Shown here: in pieces, positions 1-8,372 of the stretch
How positions within the stretch are numbered: position 1 is the stretch's first letter
Layout of the letters: the number at the start of each line of letters is the position of its first letter
Assembly: GCF_008119665.1 (NCBI RefSeq)
Contig: NZ_CP043046.1
Span: forward strand, 1,488,001-1,552,000
Direction: 5' to 3'
Length of the DNA: 64,000 bases
Source: Pigmentiphaga aceris
GTDB lineage: Bacteria; Pseudomonadota; Gammaproteobacteria; Burkholderiales; Burkholderiaceae_B
Program-made: the position numbers and the translations under genes
Notes under the pieces: model-generated
What the model was told of the DNA's origin: nothing
Databases searched by the model: none
The model's input: the letters and a program-made list of their open reading frames with translations, nothing else

Positions 1-367
1 GTTGCAGGACCTGGGCTGGATCAAGATCAAGGCCAACTTCAATCCGGTCACGGCATCCGAGAAGGATGTGGAATCCAGCGCGAAGAACATCAAGCTGGTT
101 CCGCTCGAAGCCGCACAACTGCCGCGCTCGCTGGCAGACACCGATTTCTCGTTCGTGAACGGCAACTTCGCGATTGCATCCGGCCTGAAGCTGACCGATG
201 CGCTGTCGCTCGAAGCAATCCCGGACCAATACATGAACCTTGTCGCAGTGCGCACCGCAGACAAGGACCGCCAGTTCGTGAAAGATATCGCCGCGGCGTA
301 TCGCTCGGCAGAATTCGGCGATGTCGTGAAACAGCGCTTCGCCGGTTTCTACGTACCCAAGAAATAA
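1..367 (+). CDS. MetQ/NlpA-family substrate-binding lipoprotein, C-terminal part (5' end outside window)
   Basis: The reading frame is open to the left edge, and about 121 C-terminal residues are visible. The segment around residues 45-80 (a stretch reading DTDFSFVNGNFAIASGLK) and the closing pattern of conserved Asn/Lys residues match the C-terminal lobe of NlpA/MetQ lipoproteins, which bind D- or L-methionine for a MetNI ABC transporter. The family is usually about 260-275 residues, so just under half the protein is present; the lipobox and the ATPase and permease genes would lie upstream. The next gene is a homocysteine-forming sulfhydrylase, so a role in methionine or another sulfur compound fits. 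Substrate identity is inferred from family and context only. Confidence 0.85.
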   Translation, partial: LQDLGWIKIKANFNPVTASEKDVESSAKNIKLVPLEAAQLPRSLADTDFSFVNGNFAIASGLKLTDALSLEAIPDQYMNLVAVRTADKDRQFVKDIAAAYRSAEFGDVVKQRFAGFYVPKK

Positions 368-501
368 GCGGTTAGTAATCAGCAGCAGGCAGTAAACAGT
401 GCTGCGACGCGTTGACCACCATGGTCTGCGCGTGTCCGTCTGCATGCCCGACGGGCGTGACGTCATGAGACGCCGCGCCCCTGTCATTCCAAGGAGATGA
501 A

Positions 502-1803
502 GTGAGCGACACCACCCAGAACGCACCCGCCTGGAAGCTGGACACGATTGCCGTCCACGGCGGCTACCGCCCCGATCCGACCACCCGCGCAGCGGCTGTG
601 CCGATCTATCAGACTGTGGCCTTTGCGTTCGACGACACCCAGCACGGCGCAGACCTGTTCGACCTGAAGGTCGCAGGCAACATCTACTCGCGCATCATGA
701 ACCCCACCAACGACGTGCTGGAACAGCGCGTCGCGGCACTGGAAGGCGGCATTGCTGCGCTGGTGCTGGCATCGGGCCAGGCAGCGGTGACGTACGCGAT
801 CCAGACCATTGCCGAAGCCGGTGACAACATCGTGTCGGCCAGCGCTCTGTACGGTGGCACCTACAACCTGTTTGCCCACACCTTGCCGCTGTCGGGCATC
901 ACCACGCGGTTTGCCGACGCGCGCGATCCTGCAAGCTTCGCCGCATTGATCGACGACCGCACCAAGGCGATCTTCGTTGAGTCGATCGGCAACCCTTCGG
1001 GCGTCGTGACTGACATTGCCGCGATTGCCGACGTTGCCCATAGCCACGGCATTCCGCTGATCGTCGACAACACGGTGGCCAGCCCCTACTTGCTGCGCCC
1101 GATCGAACACGGTGCCGACATCGTCGTGCAATCGCTGACCAAGTATCTGGGCGGGCACGGTACCAGCCTGGGCGGCGCAATCATCGACTCGGGCAAGTTC
1201 CCGTGGGCTGAACACAAGGCGCGCTTCAACCGCCTGAACGAACCCGACGTCAGCTACCACGGCGTGGTCTACACCGAAGCCTTCGGCCCGGCCGCCTACA
1301 TCGGTCGCGCGCGCGTCGTGCCGCTGCGCAATACCGGCGCAGCACTCGCCCCGTTCAATGCCTTCCTGATCTTGCAGGGCATCGAAACCCTGGGCCTGCG
1401 CATGGACCGCATCAGCGAAAACGCGCTGAAGATCGCGCAGTTCCTGGAAGGCCATGAGAAGGTGGAATGGGTCAGCTACGCTGGCTTGCCTTCGCACCCC
1501 GACCATGCCCTGGCCAAGCGCTACCTGGGCGGCAAGTCCTCGGGCATTCTGACCTTCGGCGTGCGCGGTGGCCGAACCGGCGGTGCCGCGTTCCAGGACG
1601 CGCTGAAGCTCTTCACACGTCTGGTCAATATCGGTGACGCCAAGTCGCTGGCCACGCATCCGGCATCGACCACGCATCGTCAGTTGTCGCCGGCAGAACT
1701 GATCAAGGCGGGCGTGCGCGAAGAAACCGTGCGTCTGTCGGTGGGTATCGAGCACATCGATGATTTGCTGGCTGATCTGACGCAGGCGCTGGCTGCTGTC
1801 TGA
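502..1803 (+). CDS. metY: O-acetylhomoserine sulfhydrylase (aminocarboxypropyltransferase)
   Basis: This 433-aa cytoplasmic enzyme of the Cys/Met-metabolism PLP family makes homocysteine from O-acetylhomoserine and sulfide. Visible family features are the YSRIMNPT block (residues 62-69) that contacts PLP phosphate from the partner subunit, the VDN motif with the pyridine-binding Asp189, and the Schiff-base lysine Lys214 in [10 protein letters not shown]. The length equals that of MetY rather than the shorter MetB/MetC proteins (about 390 aa). The chosen start is GTG at 502, with an AAGGAG ribosome-binding site at 491-496. A MetQ-type transport gene lies upstream and a strong terminator downstream. 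O-succinylhomoserine sulfhydrylase (MetZ) is the main alternative, but it is usually shorter. Confidence 0.93.
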   Translation: MSDTTQNAPAWKLDTIAVHGGYRPDPTTRAAAVPIYQTVAFAFDDTQHGADLFDLKVAGNIYSRIMNPTNDVLEQRVAALEGGIAALVLASGQAAVTYAIQTIAEAGDNIVSASALYGGTYNLFAHTLPLSGITTRFADARDPASFAALIDDRTKAIFVESIGNPSGVVTDIAAIADVAHSHGIPLIVDNTVASPYLLRPIEHGADIVVQSLTKYLGGHGTSLGGAIIDSGKFPWAEHKARFNRLNEPDVSYHGVVYTEAFGPAAYIGRARVVPLRNTGAALAPFNAFLILQGIETLGLRMDRISENALKIAQFLEGHEKVEWVSYAGLPSHPDHALAKRYLGGKSSGILTFGVRGGRTGGAAFQDALKLFTRLVNIGDAKSLATHPASTTHRQLSPAELIKAGVREETVRLSVGIEHIDDLLADLTQALAAV

Positions 1804-1823
1804 TTGACCCGGTGATTGGTGTA

Positions 1824-1851
1824 TTGGTCGGCGCATCCATGCGCTGACCAA
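1824..1851 (+). repeat. Stem-loop just after metY
   Basis: An 11-bp stem, including one G-T pair, is formed by 1824-1834 and 1841-1851 around a 6-nt loop. It begins 21 bases after the metY stop codon. No T-run follows, so on its own it would be a 3'-end stabilising structure rather than an intrinsic terminator. The true terminator is the next hairpin. Confidence 0.5.
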
Positions 1852-1874
1852 AAGGTTGATTTGCCGTTTGACAA

Positions 1875-1908
1875 GCGGGGCGACGCAGTATGGTCGCCCC
1901 GCGTTTTT
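1875..1908 (+). terminator. Rho-independent terminator of metY
   Basis: A perfect 10-bp GC-rich stem (GCGGGGCGAC at 1875-1884, GTCGCCCCGC at 1893-1902) has an 8-nt loop and is followed by GTTTTTAT. It lies 72 bases past the metY stop. The rest of the 340-base interval 1804-2143 holds no gene that I can support; it must carry the promoter of the PEBP-fold gene at 2144, but no convincing -35/-10 pair was found. Confidence 0.88.
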
Positions 1909-2143
1909 ATTGAATACCGGGAAGCGTTTGGTATCAGCCGTTTGGCAGCCGCCGCCTGGCTTTGGACACCGGCAATCTGTTCTTCGAATTGCACCAAAAT
2001 ATCAATTGACGTCAAATTGACTGGATAGAGAAACTCATTGATCGGCTGTGATGTTTTTGCGAGACCTTGCATCCTTAGAATCCTTCCGATAGCACGGTGC
2101 CCCACAGCATCGACCTCTCACCCAGATTCAGAACAGAACTTCC

Positions 2144-2779
2144 ATGCAAGTCACCAGCCAGAGTTTCCAGGACGGCCAGGCAATCCCCGGCGAATTCGCT
2201 TTCGCAGTGCCCGATGCCACCACCCGCATCGCGCTGTCGGCCAATCGCAATCCGCATCTCGCTTGGCACGATGTGCCTGCGGGCACGAAGTCGTTCGTTG
2301 TTGTCTGCCATGACCCCGACGTGCCCAGCCGTGGCGATGATGTGAACCAGGCCGATCGCGAAGTGCCGGCCAGCTTGCCGCGTGTGGACTTCTTCCACTG
2401 GCTGCTGCTCGATATTCCGGCCACCACCACCGAGATCGCCGCAGGCGCGCACTCGGATGCGGTTACCCCGTGTGGCAAGTCCGGTCCTGACGCCGCAGGC
2501 GGTTTGCGCCACGGCATCAATGACTACACCGGCTGGTTTGCCAATGATGAACAGATGAAGGGCGACTACTTCGGTTACGACGGCCCGTGCCCGCCGTGGA
2601 ACGACACCTTGGTGCACCACTACATCTTCACGGTCTATGCGCTGGCCACACCGTCGCTCGCCGTGACTGGCCCGCTGACGGGGGCGAACGTGCGTGCTGC
2701 GCTGGCGTCGGCGCAGGTGCTGGGGCAGGGCAGCCTGACCGGGCTTTACAGTCTGAACCCGTCGGTGGCGGTTGCTTGA
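2144..2779 (+). CDS. YbhB/YbcL-type Raf kinase inhibitor-like (PEBP-fold) protein
   Basis: This 211-aa protein belongs to the bacterial branch of the phosphatidylethanolamine-binding protein superfamily. The anion-binding pocket motifs are visible: CHDPDVP (residues 55-61), FHW (84-86), YDGPCPP (145-151) and a following HHY (158-160). It has no signal peptide, so it is probably cytoplasmic. Family members such as E. coli YbhB have solved structures but no firm biochemical role; ligand binding or protease/kinase modulation is only suggested by eukaryotic relatives. The gene stands alone, with an AraC regulator downstream on the same strand separated by the 11-bp repeat array. Confidence 0.85.
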   Translation: MQVTSQSFQDGQAIPGEFAFAVPDATTRIALSANRNPHLAWHDVPAGTKSFVVVCHDPDVPSRGDDVNQADREVPASLPRVDFFHWLLLDIPATTTEIAAGAHSDAVTPCGKSGPDAAGGLRHGINDYTGWFANDEQMKGDYFGYDGPCPPWNDTLVHHYIFTVYALATPSLAVTGPLTGANVRAALASAQVLGQGSLTGLYSLNPSVAVA

Positions 2780-2813
2780 GCGGTGAGTGAATCTGATCAA
2801 GTCTTGAAGACGA

Positions 2814-2890
2814 GTTGACCAAGCGTTGACCAAACGTCGACCGAAGGTTTACCAACCATCGACCTAATGTCGATCAAGCCTGAACCAAGC
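2814..2890 (+). repeat. Seven tandem degenerate 11-bp repeats, consensus GTTGACCAAGC
   Basis: Consecutive 11-mers beginning at 2814, 2825, 2836, 2847, 2858, 2869 and 2880 all resemble GTTGACCAAGC. The first two differ at one position; later units diverge by two to five bases but keep the central ACC/ATC core. The array fills the gap between the PEBP-fold gene (ends 2779) and the AraC gene (starts 2940). The period is close to one helical turn, so each unit presents the same DNA face. This could be a multi-site operator, for example for the AraC protein, or just a decaying minisatellite. Confidence 0.75.
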
Positions 2891-2939
2891 TTGGTCCAGA
2901 CCGCACCCGCCAGCAGCAACTGAGTAGACGACGCAAACG

Positions 2940-3821
2940 ATGAGCTTGCCAATCAAGGCGTATCCCTTGCCCGAAGCTGCTGCAGACAGGCAACTGCCGT
3001 CGGGGGCATCGCTGATGGCGCGCAGCGTATGCCAACTTGCGCGGCCATGCCTGACCCAGCCGCTGCACACGCCACGCTTTGTTTTTCATGAGGCGAGCTT
3101 GTTGCAGGTGCTGGGTGGCCGGCTCGATCTTGATGCCGGTATCGACGGAAGTATCGATCGGCTATCGGTTGATGACACCGCATCATTGCTGCTGGTCGAA
3201 CCGAATACATGTGTCGATCTAATGAAGACGCCCGATGGCCCTGAGCGGCCTTTCCGGTCCGTATTCATGGCCTTGCCGTCCGACTTGCTGGATGCGTTTT
3301 ACCGGGCGCACCCAGAGAAGATGAATACCAACGTCACTACCAACACCACCGCACCATTCCACCAAATCCCGTTCGATGACGATCTGGCCGCGACGTGGCT
3401 GCATGTGTGCAACAGCGCAGCCTCAGCCCAAGTCAGCGACACACGATTGCACTACCGATTGATGGATTTGCTGACGGCGTTGGCCGAGCGTGGCCATCGC
3501 TTCCGTCAGACAGGGCCGCGCGGAACAGCGGGGCGCTTGCGCACGCTGATCGGCGAAACCCCGGCACGTCATTGGACTGCGCACGAAGCCGGCAGCGCAT
3601 TGGCAATGAGCGAGGCAACCTTGCGCCGTCGCCTGGCCGGTGAGGCCACACGTTTCGAAGATGTGCTGATCGACACCCGCATGCATCACGCGATGATGCT
3701 GCTGCAAACCACGCCCTTGAGCATTCCGCGCATTGCGCTGGCCTGTGGTTACCAGTCGCGGGCGCGGTTCTCGGAACGCTTCCGAGCGCGCTTCGGCTAT
3801 CTGCCGTCTTCGGTGCGCTGA
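2940..3821 (+). CDS. AraC-family transcriptional regulator
   Basis: This is a 293-aa DNA-binding regulator. Residues 1 to about 190 form an N-terminal effector or dimerisation domain of the AraC_N type seen in regulators of alcohol and amine oxidation genes. Residues of about 195-293 carry the double helix-turn-helix; the second half includes ACGYQSRARFSERFRARFGYLPSSVR, the classic AraC signature. The target is unknown: the neighbours are housekeeping genes, and the 11-bp repeats directly upstream make autoregulation possible. ATG 2940 was chosen as the first Met of the conserved frame; its ribosome-binding site is weak. Confidence 0.9.
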   Translation: MSLPIKAYPLPEAAADRQLPSGASLMARSVCQLARPCLTQPLHTPRFVFHEASLLQVLGGRLDLDAGIDGSIDRLSVDDTASLLLVEPNTCVDLMKTPDGPERPFRSVFMALPSDLLDAFYRAHPEKMNTNVTTNTTAPFHQIPFDDDLAATWLHVCNSAASAQVSDTRLHYRLMDLLTALAERGHRFRQTGPRGTAGRLRTLIGETPARHWTAHEAGSALAMSEATLRRRLAGEATRFEDVLIDTRMHHAMMLLQTTPLSIPRIALACGYQSRARFSERFRARFGYLPSSVR

Positions 3822-3895
3822 AGTACCACCACTACGGGTGCGCGAGCTGCGCACCCGGATGTCCACCTATCACTTCCACCTATCACTTCCGTCTA

Positions 3896-4972
3896 TCAAT
3901 ACTTCGGAGCCGCTTCGATCTCGCTCAAGATACGCGTGAACAGCGTGTATCGCTCTGCGTGAATCTCACCGGCATCACGCGCCGCCAACACTGCACAGCC
4001 CGGTTCGTGGCGATGCGTGCAGTTATAGAAACGGCACTGCTCGGCGTACTTGGCGAATTCGGGGAAACCGCGTTCGATGTCTTCGACCGACAAGTGCTGC
4101 AATCCAAAACCCTGGAATCCGGGCGAGTCGATCAAGTCGCCATAACCGCCAGTGGGCGTTGCATCCGGCGATTCCGGCGTGTCACCGAACAGGCTGGGCG
4201 GCAGGTGGTACAGGCGGGTGGTGGTGGTGGTGTGCCTGCCTGCGTTGAGTGCCTCGGAATGCTCGCGGGTGGCGGCCATTGCATCGGGCACCAGGGCGTT
4301 CAACAGGGTCGATTTGCCCATCGCGCTTTGCCCCAGCAGGATGCTGGTCTTGCCACGCAGAATCGGGGCAAGCGTTGCACGCGTGGCGTCCAGGTCATGC
4401 GCCGACAGTTCGATCACCGGTACGCCAATCGATGCCAGTTGTGCCACACGGCGGCGCGCGTGTTCCAGCTTGGGCAGGCGGTCTACCTTGTTCAGCAACA
4501 GCACGGGCGAAATGCCGACGCTCCAGGCGCTGGCCAGCGCGCGTCCCACCAAGTCCTGAGAAAACTCCGGCTCGGTGGCCACCACGATCAGCAACTGATC
4601 GACATTGGCTGCGAACTGCTTGCTGCGCATATCGTCCGAGCGATACAGCAGGTTGCGGCGCGGCACGATGGCGTCGATGGCTCCTTCTTTCTGGCCTTCG
4701 ATGGCGATATCGACTTCATCGCCTACGGTGGCCAGGCCCTTCTTGCCGCGCGGGTAACACTGGCGCTGCGTGCCGTCCGGGAATTCCACCGTGAAGTGGC
4801 GGCCAAAGGCGGCGATCACCCGTCCGCGCAACTGCGTGGGGATGGGTGCAAAAGAAATGGCAGAAGTGTCGGTCTGGCCATCGGGCTGGAGTGCTTCGCG
4901 CAGCCCCAGCTGAATATCGTTCTGAATGGCTGCTGCGGCGGCAGCGGCTTTGCGCGAGGGTTTTTTGCTCAC
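3896..4972 (-). CDS. rsgA: Ribosome small subunit-dependent GTPase A
   Basis: RsgA is a circularly permuted GTPase that checks late maturation of the 30S subunit. The 358-aa product shows the permuted order: an OB-fold at about 45-105, G4 NKVD (161-164), G1 GQSAMGKS (214-221), switch threonines at about 248-252, then G3 DSPG (282-285). The C-terminal zinc-binding region has Cys313, Cys318, His320 and Cys326. The Ala- and Lys-rich N-terminus is longer than in E. coli and may bind rRNA. The start codon overlaps the stop of the upstream pterin dehydratase gene by 4 bp, so the two are probably co-translated. Confidence 0.96.
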   Translation of the reverse strand: MSKKPSRKAAAAAAAIQNDIQLGLREALQPDGQTDTSAISFAPIPTQLRGRVIAAFGRHFTVEFPDGTQRQCYPRGKKGLATVGDEVDIAIEGQKEGAIDAIVPRRNLLYRSDDMRSKQFAANVDQLLIVVATEPEFSQDLVGRALASAWSVGISPVLLLNKVDRLPKLEHARRRVAQLASIGVPVIELSAHDLDATRATLAPILRGKTSILLGQSAMGKSTLLNALVPDAMAATREHSEALNAGRHTTTTTRLYHLPPSLFGDTPESPDATPTGGYGDLIDSPGFQGFGLQHLSVEDIERGFPEFAKYAEQCRFYNCTHRHEPGCAVLAARDAGEIHAERYTLFTRILSEIEAAPKY

Positions 4973-5310
4973 CGATCGAAAACCATGTCTAGCTTGGCGG
5001 CGGCGATGAAATCGTTGATCGAGATTCCGTTCACCGAATGCGTGTTGAAGGCCACGCCAACGCGGTTGTAGGACACCGTCAGGTCAGGGTGGTGATCTTC
5101 ACGGTGGATGATCCATGCAATCGCGTTCACGAAGGCAATGGTCTCGTAGTAGTCGTTGAACTTGTACTCGCGGCGAATGGCCCCGTCGGTGTACGACCAC
5201 GCAGGCAGCACACTCAGTTGCTCGGCGATGGCGGCATCGCCAAGGGCTTTGCCGCCTTCCTGCGGCAAGCTGTAGGCCGCGCGCAGCGCGTCCAGGGTAA
5301 GAATGGTCAT
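4969..5310 (-). CDS. phhB: 4a-hydroxytetrahydrobiopterin (pterin-4a-carbinolamine) dehydratase
   Basis: This 113-aa PCD/DCoH-family enzyme dehydrates 4a-hydroxytetrahydropterin to recycle the cofactor of aromatic amino acid hydroxylases. The diagnostic block EDHHPDLTVSYNRV lies at residues 71-84 and the later histidine is His91 in NTHSVNG. Length and motif order match the family over the whole protein. No phenylalanine hydroxylase gene is in view, so the pterin partner may be encoded elsewhere; some bacterial members instead act in molybdopterin metabolism. It lies first in a pair with rsgA (ATGA overlap) and about 50 bases downstream of the M48 protease gene on the same strand. Confidence 0.92.
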   Translation of the reverse strand: MTILTLDALRAAYSLPQEGGKALGDAAIAEQLSVLPAWSYTDGAIRREYKFNDYYETIAFVNAIAWIIHREDHHPDLTVSYNRVGVAFNTHSVNGISINDFIAAAKLDMVFDR

Positions 5311-5363
5311 GGAAACTCCAGGAATCGGGGATGCGTCGCCGGCATGGGCATTGTCTGGACCGC

Positions 5364-6653
5364 TTACGCGGGTTGGGCCAGCGGCACGTCTGCACTGGGC
5401 AGGCGTGCACCGGCTGCAATCAGGCGACCGATGCGAATGGTGGCCGGCGGATGGCTGTCGTAGAACGCTGAGTGGATCGGGTCCGGGGTCAGGGTCGCGG
5501 CGTTGTCGTCGTACAGTTTTACCAGTGCCGACACCAGATGATTCGGATCGGCGTGATCGGCTGCGTACTGGTCGGCCTCGAATTCATGGCGGCGCGACCA
5601 CCAGCTTGCCACCGGGGTCAGGAAGAACATGAACACCGGTGCGACCAGGAAGAACAGCAGCAAGGCCATGCCCTGGTTGCCGCCAGTCAGTGATGGGGCC
5701 ACGCCCAGCGCTTCGTAGAACCAGATTTGCTGCGATACCCAGCCCAGCAGCGCAAACACGCCCAGCGCCATGGCAAAGCTGAACACGATGCGCTTGAAGA
5801 TGTGCTTGTGGCTGAAATGACCCAGCTCGTGGGCCAGCACCGCCTCGATTTCATCGCCGTTCAACTTGGCCAGCAAGGTGTCGAAAAACACAATGCGTTT
5901 GGACCGGCCAATGCCGGTGAAATACGCATTGCCGTGGGCGGAACGGCGCGAGCCGTCCATCACGAACAGGCCATCCAGCGCAAAGCCGCAGCGCTTGGCC
6001 AGTGCCTGGATGCGATCGACCAGCGCCGGGTCGTCGAGCGGCGAAAACTTGTTGAACAGCGGGGCGATGAAACGCGGGTAGACCAGCATGACCGTCAGAT
6101 TGAACCCGGCCCACACGGCCCAGGCCCAGATCCACCAGGCGGTGCCAGCGCTGCGCATCAGCCACAGAATGGCGGCAATCAGAGGCAGGCCCAGGACCAC
6201 CGACACCACCAGGCCCTTGATCGCGTCGCCCATGAACAGGCCGAAGCTCATCCGGTTGAAGCCGAAACGCGCTTCCAGCCCGAACTGACGGTAAATGCTG
6301 AAGGGCAGGCCCAGCAGGCCCAGCAGGCCCGCGACTGCGCCCAGCAAGGCCAGCTGATGCCAGAAGTCATTGCTGATGAAGCTGCCCACCCAGTCGTTGA
6401 TCCAGGCCAGGCCACCCAGCAGCGTCAGGCCGATCAGCACCGCGCTGTCGAACAGCAGCGACCACATCTTCAGGCGCACCCGCGCCACGGTGTAGTCGGC
6501 CGCGCGTTCGTGGCTGATGGCACCGATGCGACCGGCAAATTCAGCCGGCACGGTATCCCGGTTGCGGATCACATGCCGCATCTGGCGCGCACCCAGCCAC
6601 ATGCGAATCAGCACCCCCGCGACGAGAAAAACAACGAACAGCAGCGTGAACAT
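5364..6653 (-). CDS. M48-family zinc metallopeptidase, Ste24/CAAX prenyl protease-like
   Basis: This 429-aa integral membrane protease has several hydrophobic spans before residue 200, then the zinc motif HELGH (275-279), two further membrane segments (about 290-310 and 328-350) and the third zinc ligand Glu in EFEAD (357-361). This is the Ste24p/CAAX protease layout. Bacteria lack classic prenylated CAAX substrates, so a membrane-protein quality-control role is likely. The frame extends upstream to 6779, but the start at 6653 puts a hydrophobic span right at the N-terminus and leaves room for the divergent orn promoter. The gene is divergent from orn. Confidence 0.9.
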   Translation of the reverse strand: MFTLLFVVFLVAGVLIRMWLGARQMRHVIRNRDTVPAEFAGRIGAISHERAADYTVARVRLKMWSLLFDSAVLIGLTLLGGLAWINDWVGSFISNDFWHQLALLGAVAGLLGLLGLPFSIYRQFGLEARFGFNRMSFGLFMGDAIKGLVVSVVLGLPLIAAILWLMRSAGTAWWIWAWAVWAGFNLTVMLVYPRFIAPLFNKFSPLDDPALVDRIQALAKRCGFALDGLFVMDGSRRSAHGNAYFTGIGRSKRIVFFDTLLAKLNGDEIEAVLAHELGHFSHKHIFKRIVFSFAMALGVFALLGWVSQQIWFYEALGVAPSLTGGNQGMALLLFFLVAPVFMFFLTPVASWWSRRHEFEADQYAADHADPNHLVSALVKLYDDNAATLTPDPIHSAFYDSHPPATIRIGRLIAAGARLPSADVPLAQPA

Positions 6654-6786
6654 GTTGCGCAACCGAGGGAATCGCCGCGTTTGCATCCGGCAAGCGCGAC
6701 GGTATGAGAAGATTTTGGGTTTGGCGCGGGCGGCCGTATGCAAGTCGGCCCGGCATGACCCCGCGCGGCCCTGGAGCAAGGATTAT

Positions 6787-7371
6787 ATGGCGTCGAACCC
6801 GAACGCAACGTTGAAGCCCACCGAGTCGAAGCCCAATGACAGCCATCTGATATGGCTCGACATGGAAATGACCGGTCTGGACCCGGAAAAGGAACGCATC
6901 ATCGAAGTGGCGATCGTCGTCACCGATTCGAACCTGGAAACCGTGGCCGAAGGCCCGACCCTGGTCATTCACCAGTCGGATGAACAGCTGGACGCAATGG
7001 ACAACTGGAACAAGTCGACCCACGGCCGCACCGGCCTGATCGACAAGGTGAAGGCGTCCACCCTGACCGAAGCCCAGGCCGAAGACCAGTTGATCGCCTT
7101 CCTGCAGCAGTACGTGCCGGCCGGCAAGTCGCCCATGTGCGGCAATTCCATCAGCCAGGATCGTCGTTTCATGTTCCGCTACATGCCGCGCCTGGAAGAG
7201 TTCTTCCACTACCGCAATCTGGATGTCAGCACGCTGAAGGAACTGTGCAAGCGCTGGCAGCCCGAGGTGTACAAGGGCTTCCAGAAGAAGAACCCGCACG
7301 AGGCGCTGGCCGACATCTATGAGTCGATCGCCGAACTCAAGTACTACCGTGCCAACTTCCTGAAGGCCTGA
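6787..7371 (+). CDS. orn: Oligoribonuclease
   Basis: Orn is a DEDDh 3'-5' exonuclease that degrades diribonucleotides such as pGpG and is often essential. The 194-aa product contains the DxE motif in [10 protein letters not shown] (Asp25, Glu27), the second acidic motif in [12 protein letters not shown], and the HEALAD block with the catalytic His followed by Asp near the C-terminus. The frame is open further upstream, but ATG 6787 with a GGAGCAAGG ribosome-binding site a few bases before it gives a near-standard length (E. coli 181 aa) with a short unstructured N-terminal tail. Only 5 bases separate it from the carrier gene downstream. Confidence 0.96.
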   Translation: MASNPNATLKPTESKPNDSHLIWLDMEMTGLDPEKERIIEVAIVVTDSNLETVAEGPTLVIHQSDEQLDAMDNWNKSTHGRTGLIDKVKASTLTEAQAEDQLIAFLQQYVPAGKSPMCGNSISQDRRFMFRYMPRLEEFFHYRNLDVSTLKELCKRWQPEVYKGFQKKNPHEALADIYESIAELKYYRANFLKA

Positions 7372-7376
7372 ACGAC

Positions 7377-8264
7377 TTGGACGTCCTTGAGCGCGTTTTC
7401 GGGGCGATCATCCCCGTCTTCCTGATCATCGGGGTGGGTTTCCTGTACGGCCGCAAACGGCGGCCGGACATGCTGGCCCTCAACCGCATGACGCTGGAAG
7501 TGTTGACCCCGGCGCTGATCTTCACGGCGCTCACGGACAAGTCTTTCCATATCGGCGAACAATTGCCGCTGGCCATCGGCGGCGTGCTGCTGATCCTGAT
7601 CTGCGGCGCGATTGCCATTCCGCTGGCAAAGCCGCTGGGAATATCGCGGCGCGCGCTCATGCCGTCGATGATGTTCATGAACGCGGGCAACATGGGCTTG
7701 CCGATGGCAGTGCTGGCCTTCGGCCCGGCATCGCTGCCTGCCTTCGTGGCGCTGTGGCTGGTCTGCAACCTGTTGCAGTTCACCTTGGGCGTGCGCATTG
7801 TCAGCGACAACGCGTCGTGGCGAGCGCTGCTGCGATCCCCGCTGCTGATCGTGATGGCGCTCGGGCTGATTTTCTCGGTTGGCGGCTGGCATTTGCCGGC
7901 AATCATGATGCCGGGCCTGCGTATGATGGGCGACGCCAGCATTGCGCTGATGATCTTCTCGCTGGGCGTGCGCCTGACGGACGTGAACCTGCGCGACTGG
8001 CGCATCGGCGTGATCGGCGGGGCCTTGCGCCCGCTGGCAGGCATCATCGTGGCCTTGCCGCTGGCGTGGCTGCTGCCCCTGTCAGGGGAACAGCGCGGCC
8101 TGTTGTTGATGTACGCGGCGTTGCCGCCTGCCGTGGTCAATTATCTGATGGCAGAGCAGTATCAAAGCGAGCCGGAAAAAGTGGCGTCGATCGTGTTGAT
8201 CGGCAACGCGATGGCGCTGCTGTTCGTGCCGATCGGGCTGTGGCTGGGTTTGAAGATGGGGTGA
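7377..8264 (+). CDS. AEC-family (auxin efflux carrier-like) membrane transporter
   Basis: This 295-aa polytopic membrane protein has about ten predicted spans. Typical AEC features are the N-terminal PVFLIIGVGFLYGR segment, the conserved N-x-x-x-L-x-x-P pattern in the second span, and an inverted-repeat layout with MNAGNMGLPM after the middle of the first half. Bacterial AEC proteins carry malate, malonate or other organic acids; this substrate cannot be told. The apparent start is TTG at 7377, 5 bases after the orn stop, with AAGG about ten bases upstream, which suggests translational coupling. The exact start is uncertain. Confidence 0.85.
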   Translation: MDVLERVFGAIIPVFLIIGVGFLYGRKRRPDMLALNRMTLEVLTPALIFTALTDKSFHIGEQLPLAIGGVLLILICGAIAIPLAKPLGISRRALMPSMMFMNAGNMGLPMAVLAFGPASLPAFVALWLVCNLLQFTLGVRIVSDNASWRALLRSPLLIVMALGLIFSVGGWHLPAIMMPGLRMMGDASIALMIFSLGVRLTDVNLRDWRIGVIGGALRPLAGIIVALPLAWLLPLSGEQRGLLLMYAALPPAVVNYLMAEQYQSEPEKVASIVLIGNAMALLFVPIGLWLGLKMG

Positions 8265-8372
8265 TCCTCGCGCGGGCTGTCAGCCGCGGCGGGGTGTACG
8301 TGCATTGCAGAACCGCGTAAGTTCGTGGCAGCCTCGCACGATCGTCTTGCAAGGCTGCCTTGCTCGGCTGCT

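Noticed and set aside
484..1851. 455-codon minus-strand frame opposite metY
   Set aside because: It is the complement of a well-conserved PLP enzyme, has shadow-type Arg/Gln/Val-rich composition and no family motif.
2814..2890. CRISPR array
   Set aside because: The repeats are 11 bp, directly tandem and degenerate, with no spacers and no cas genes.
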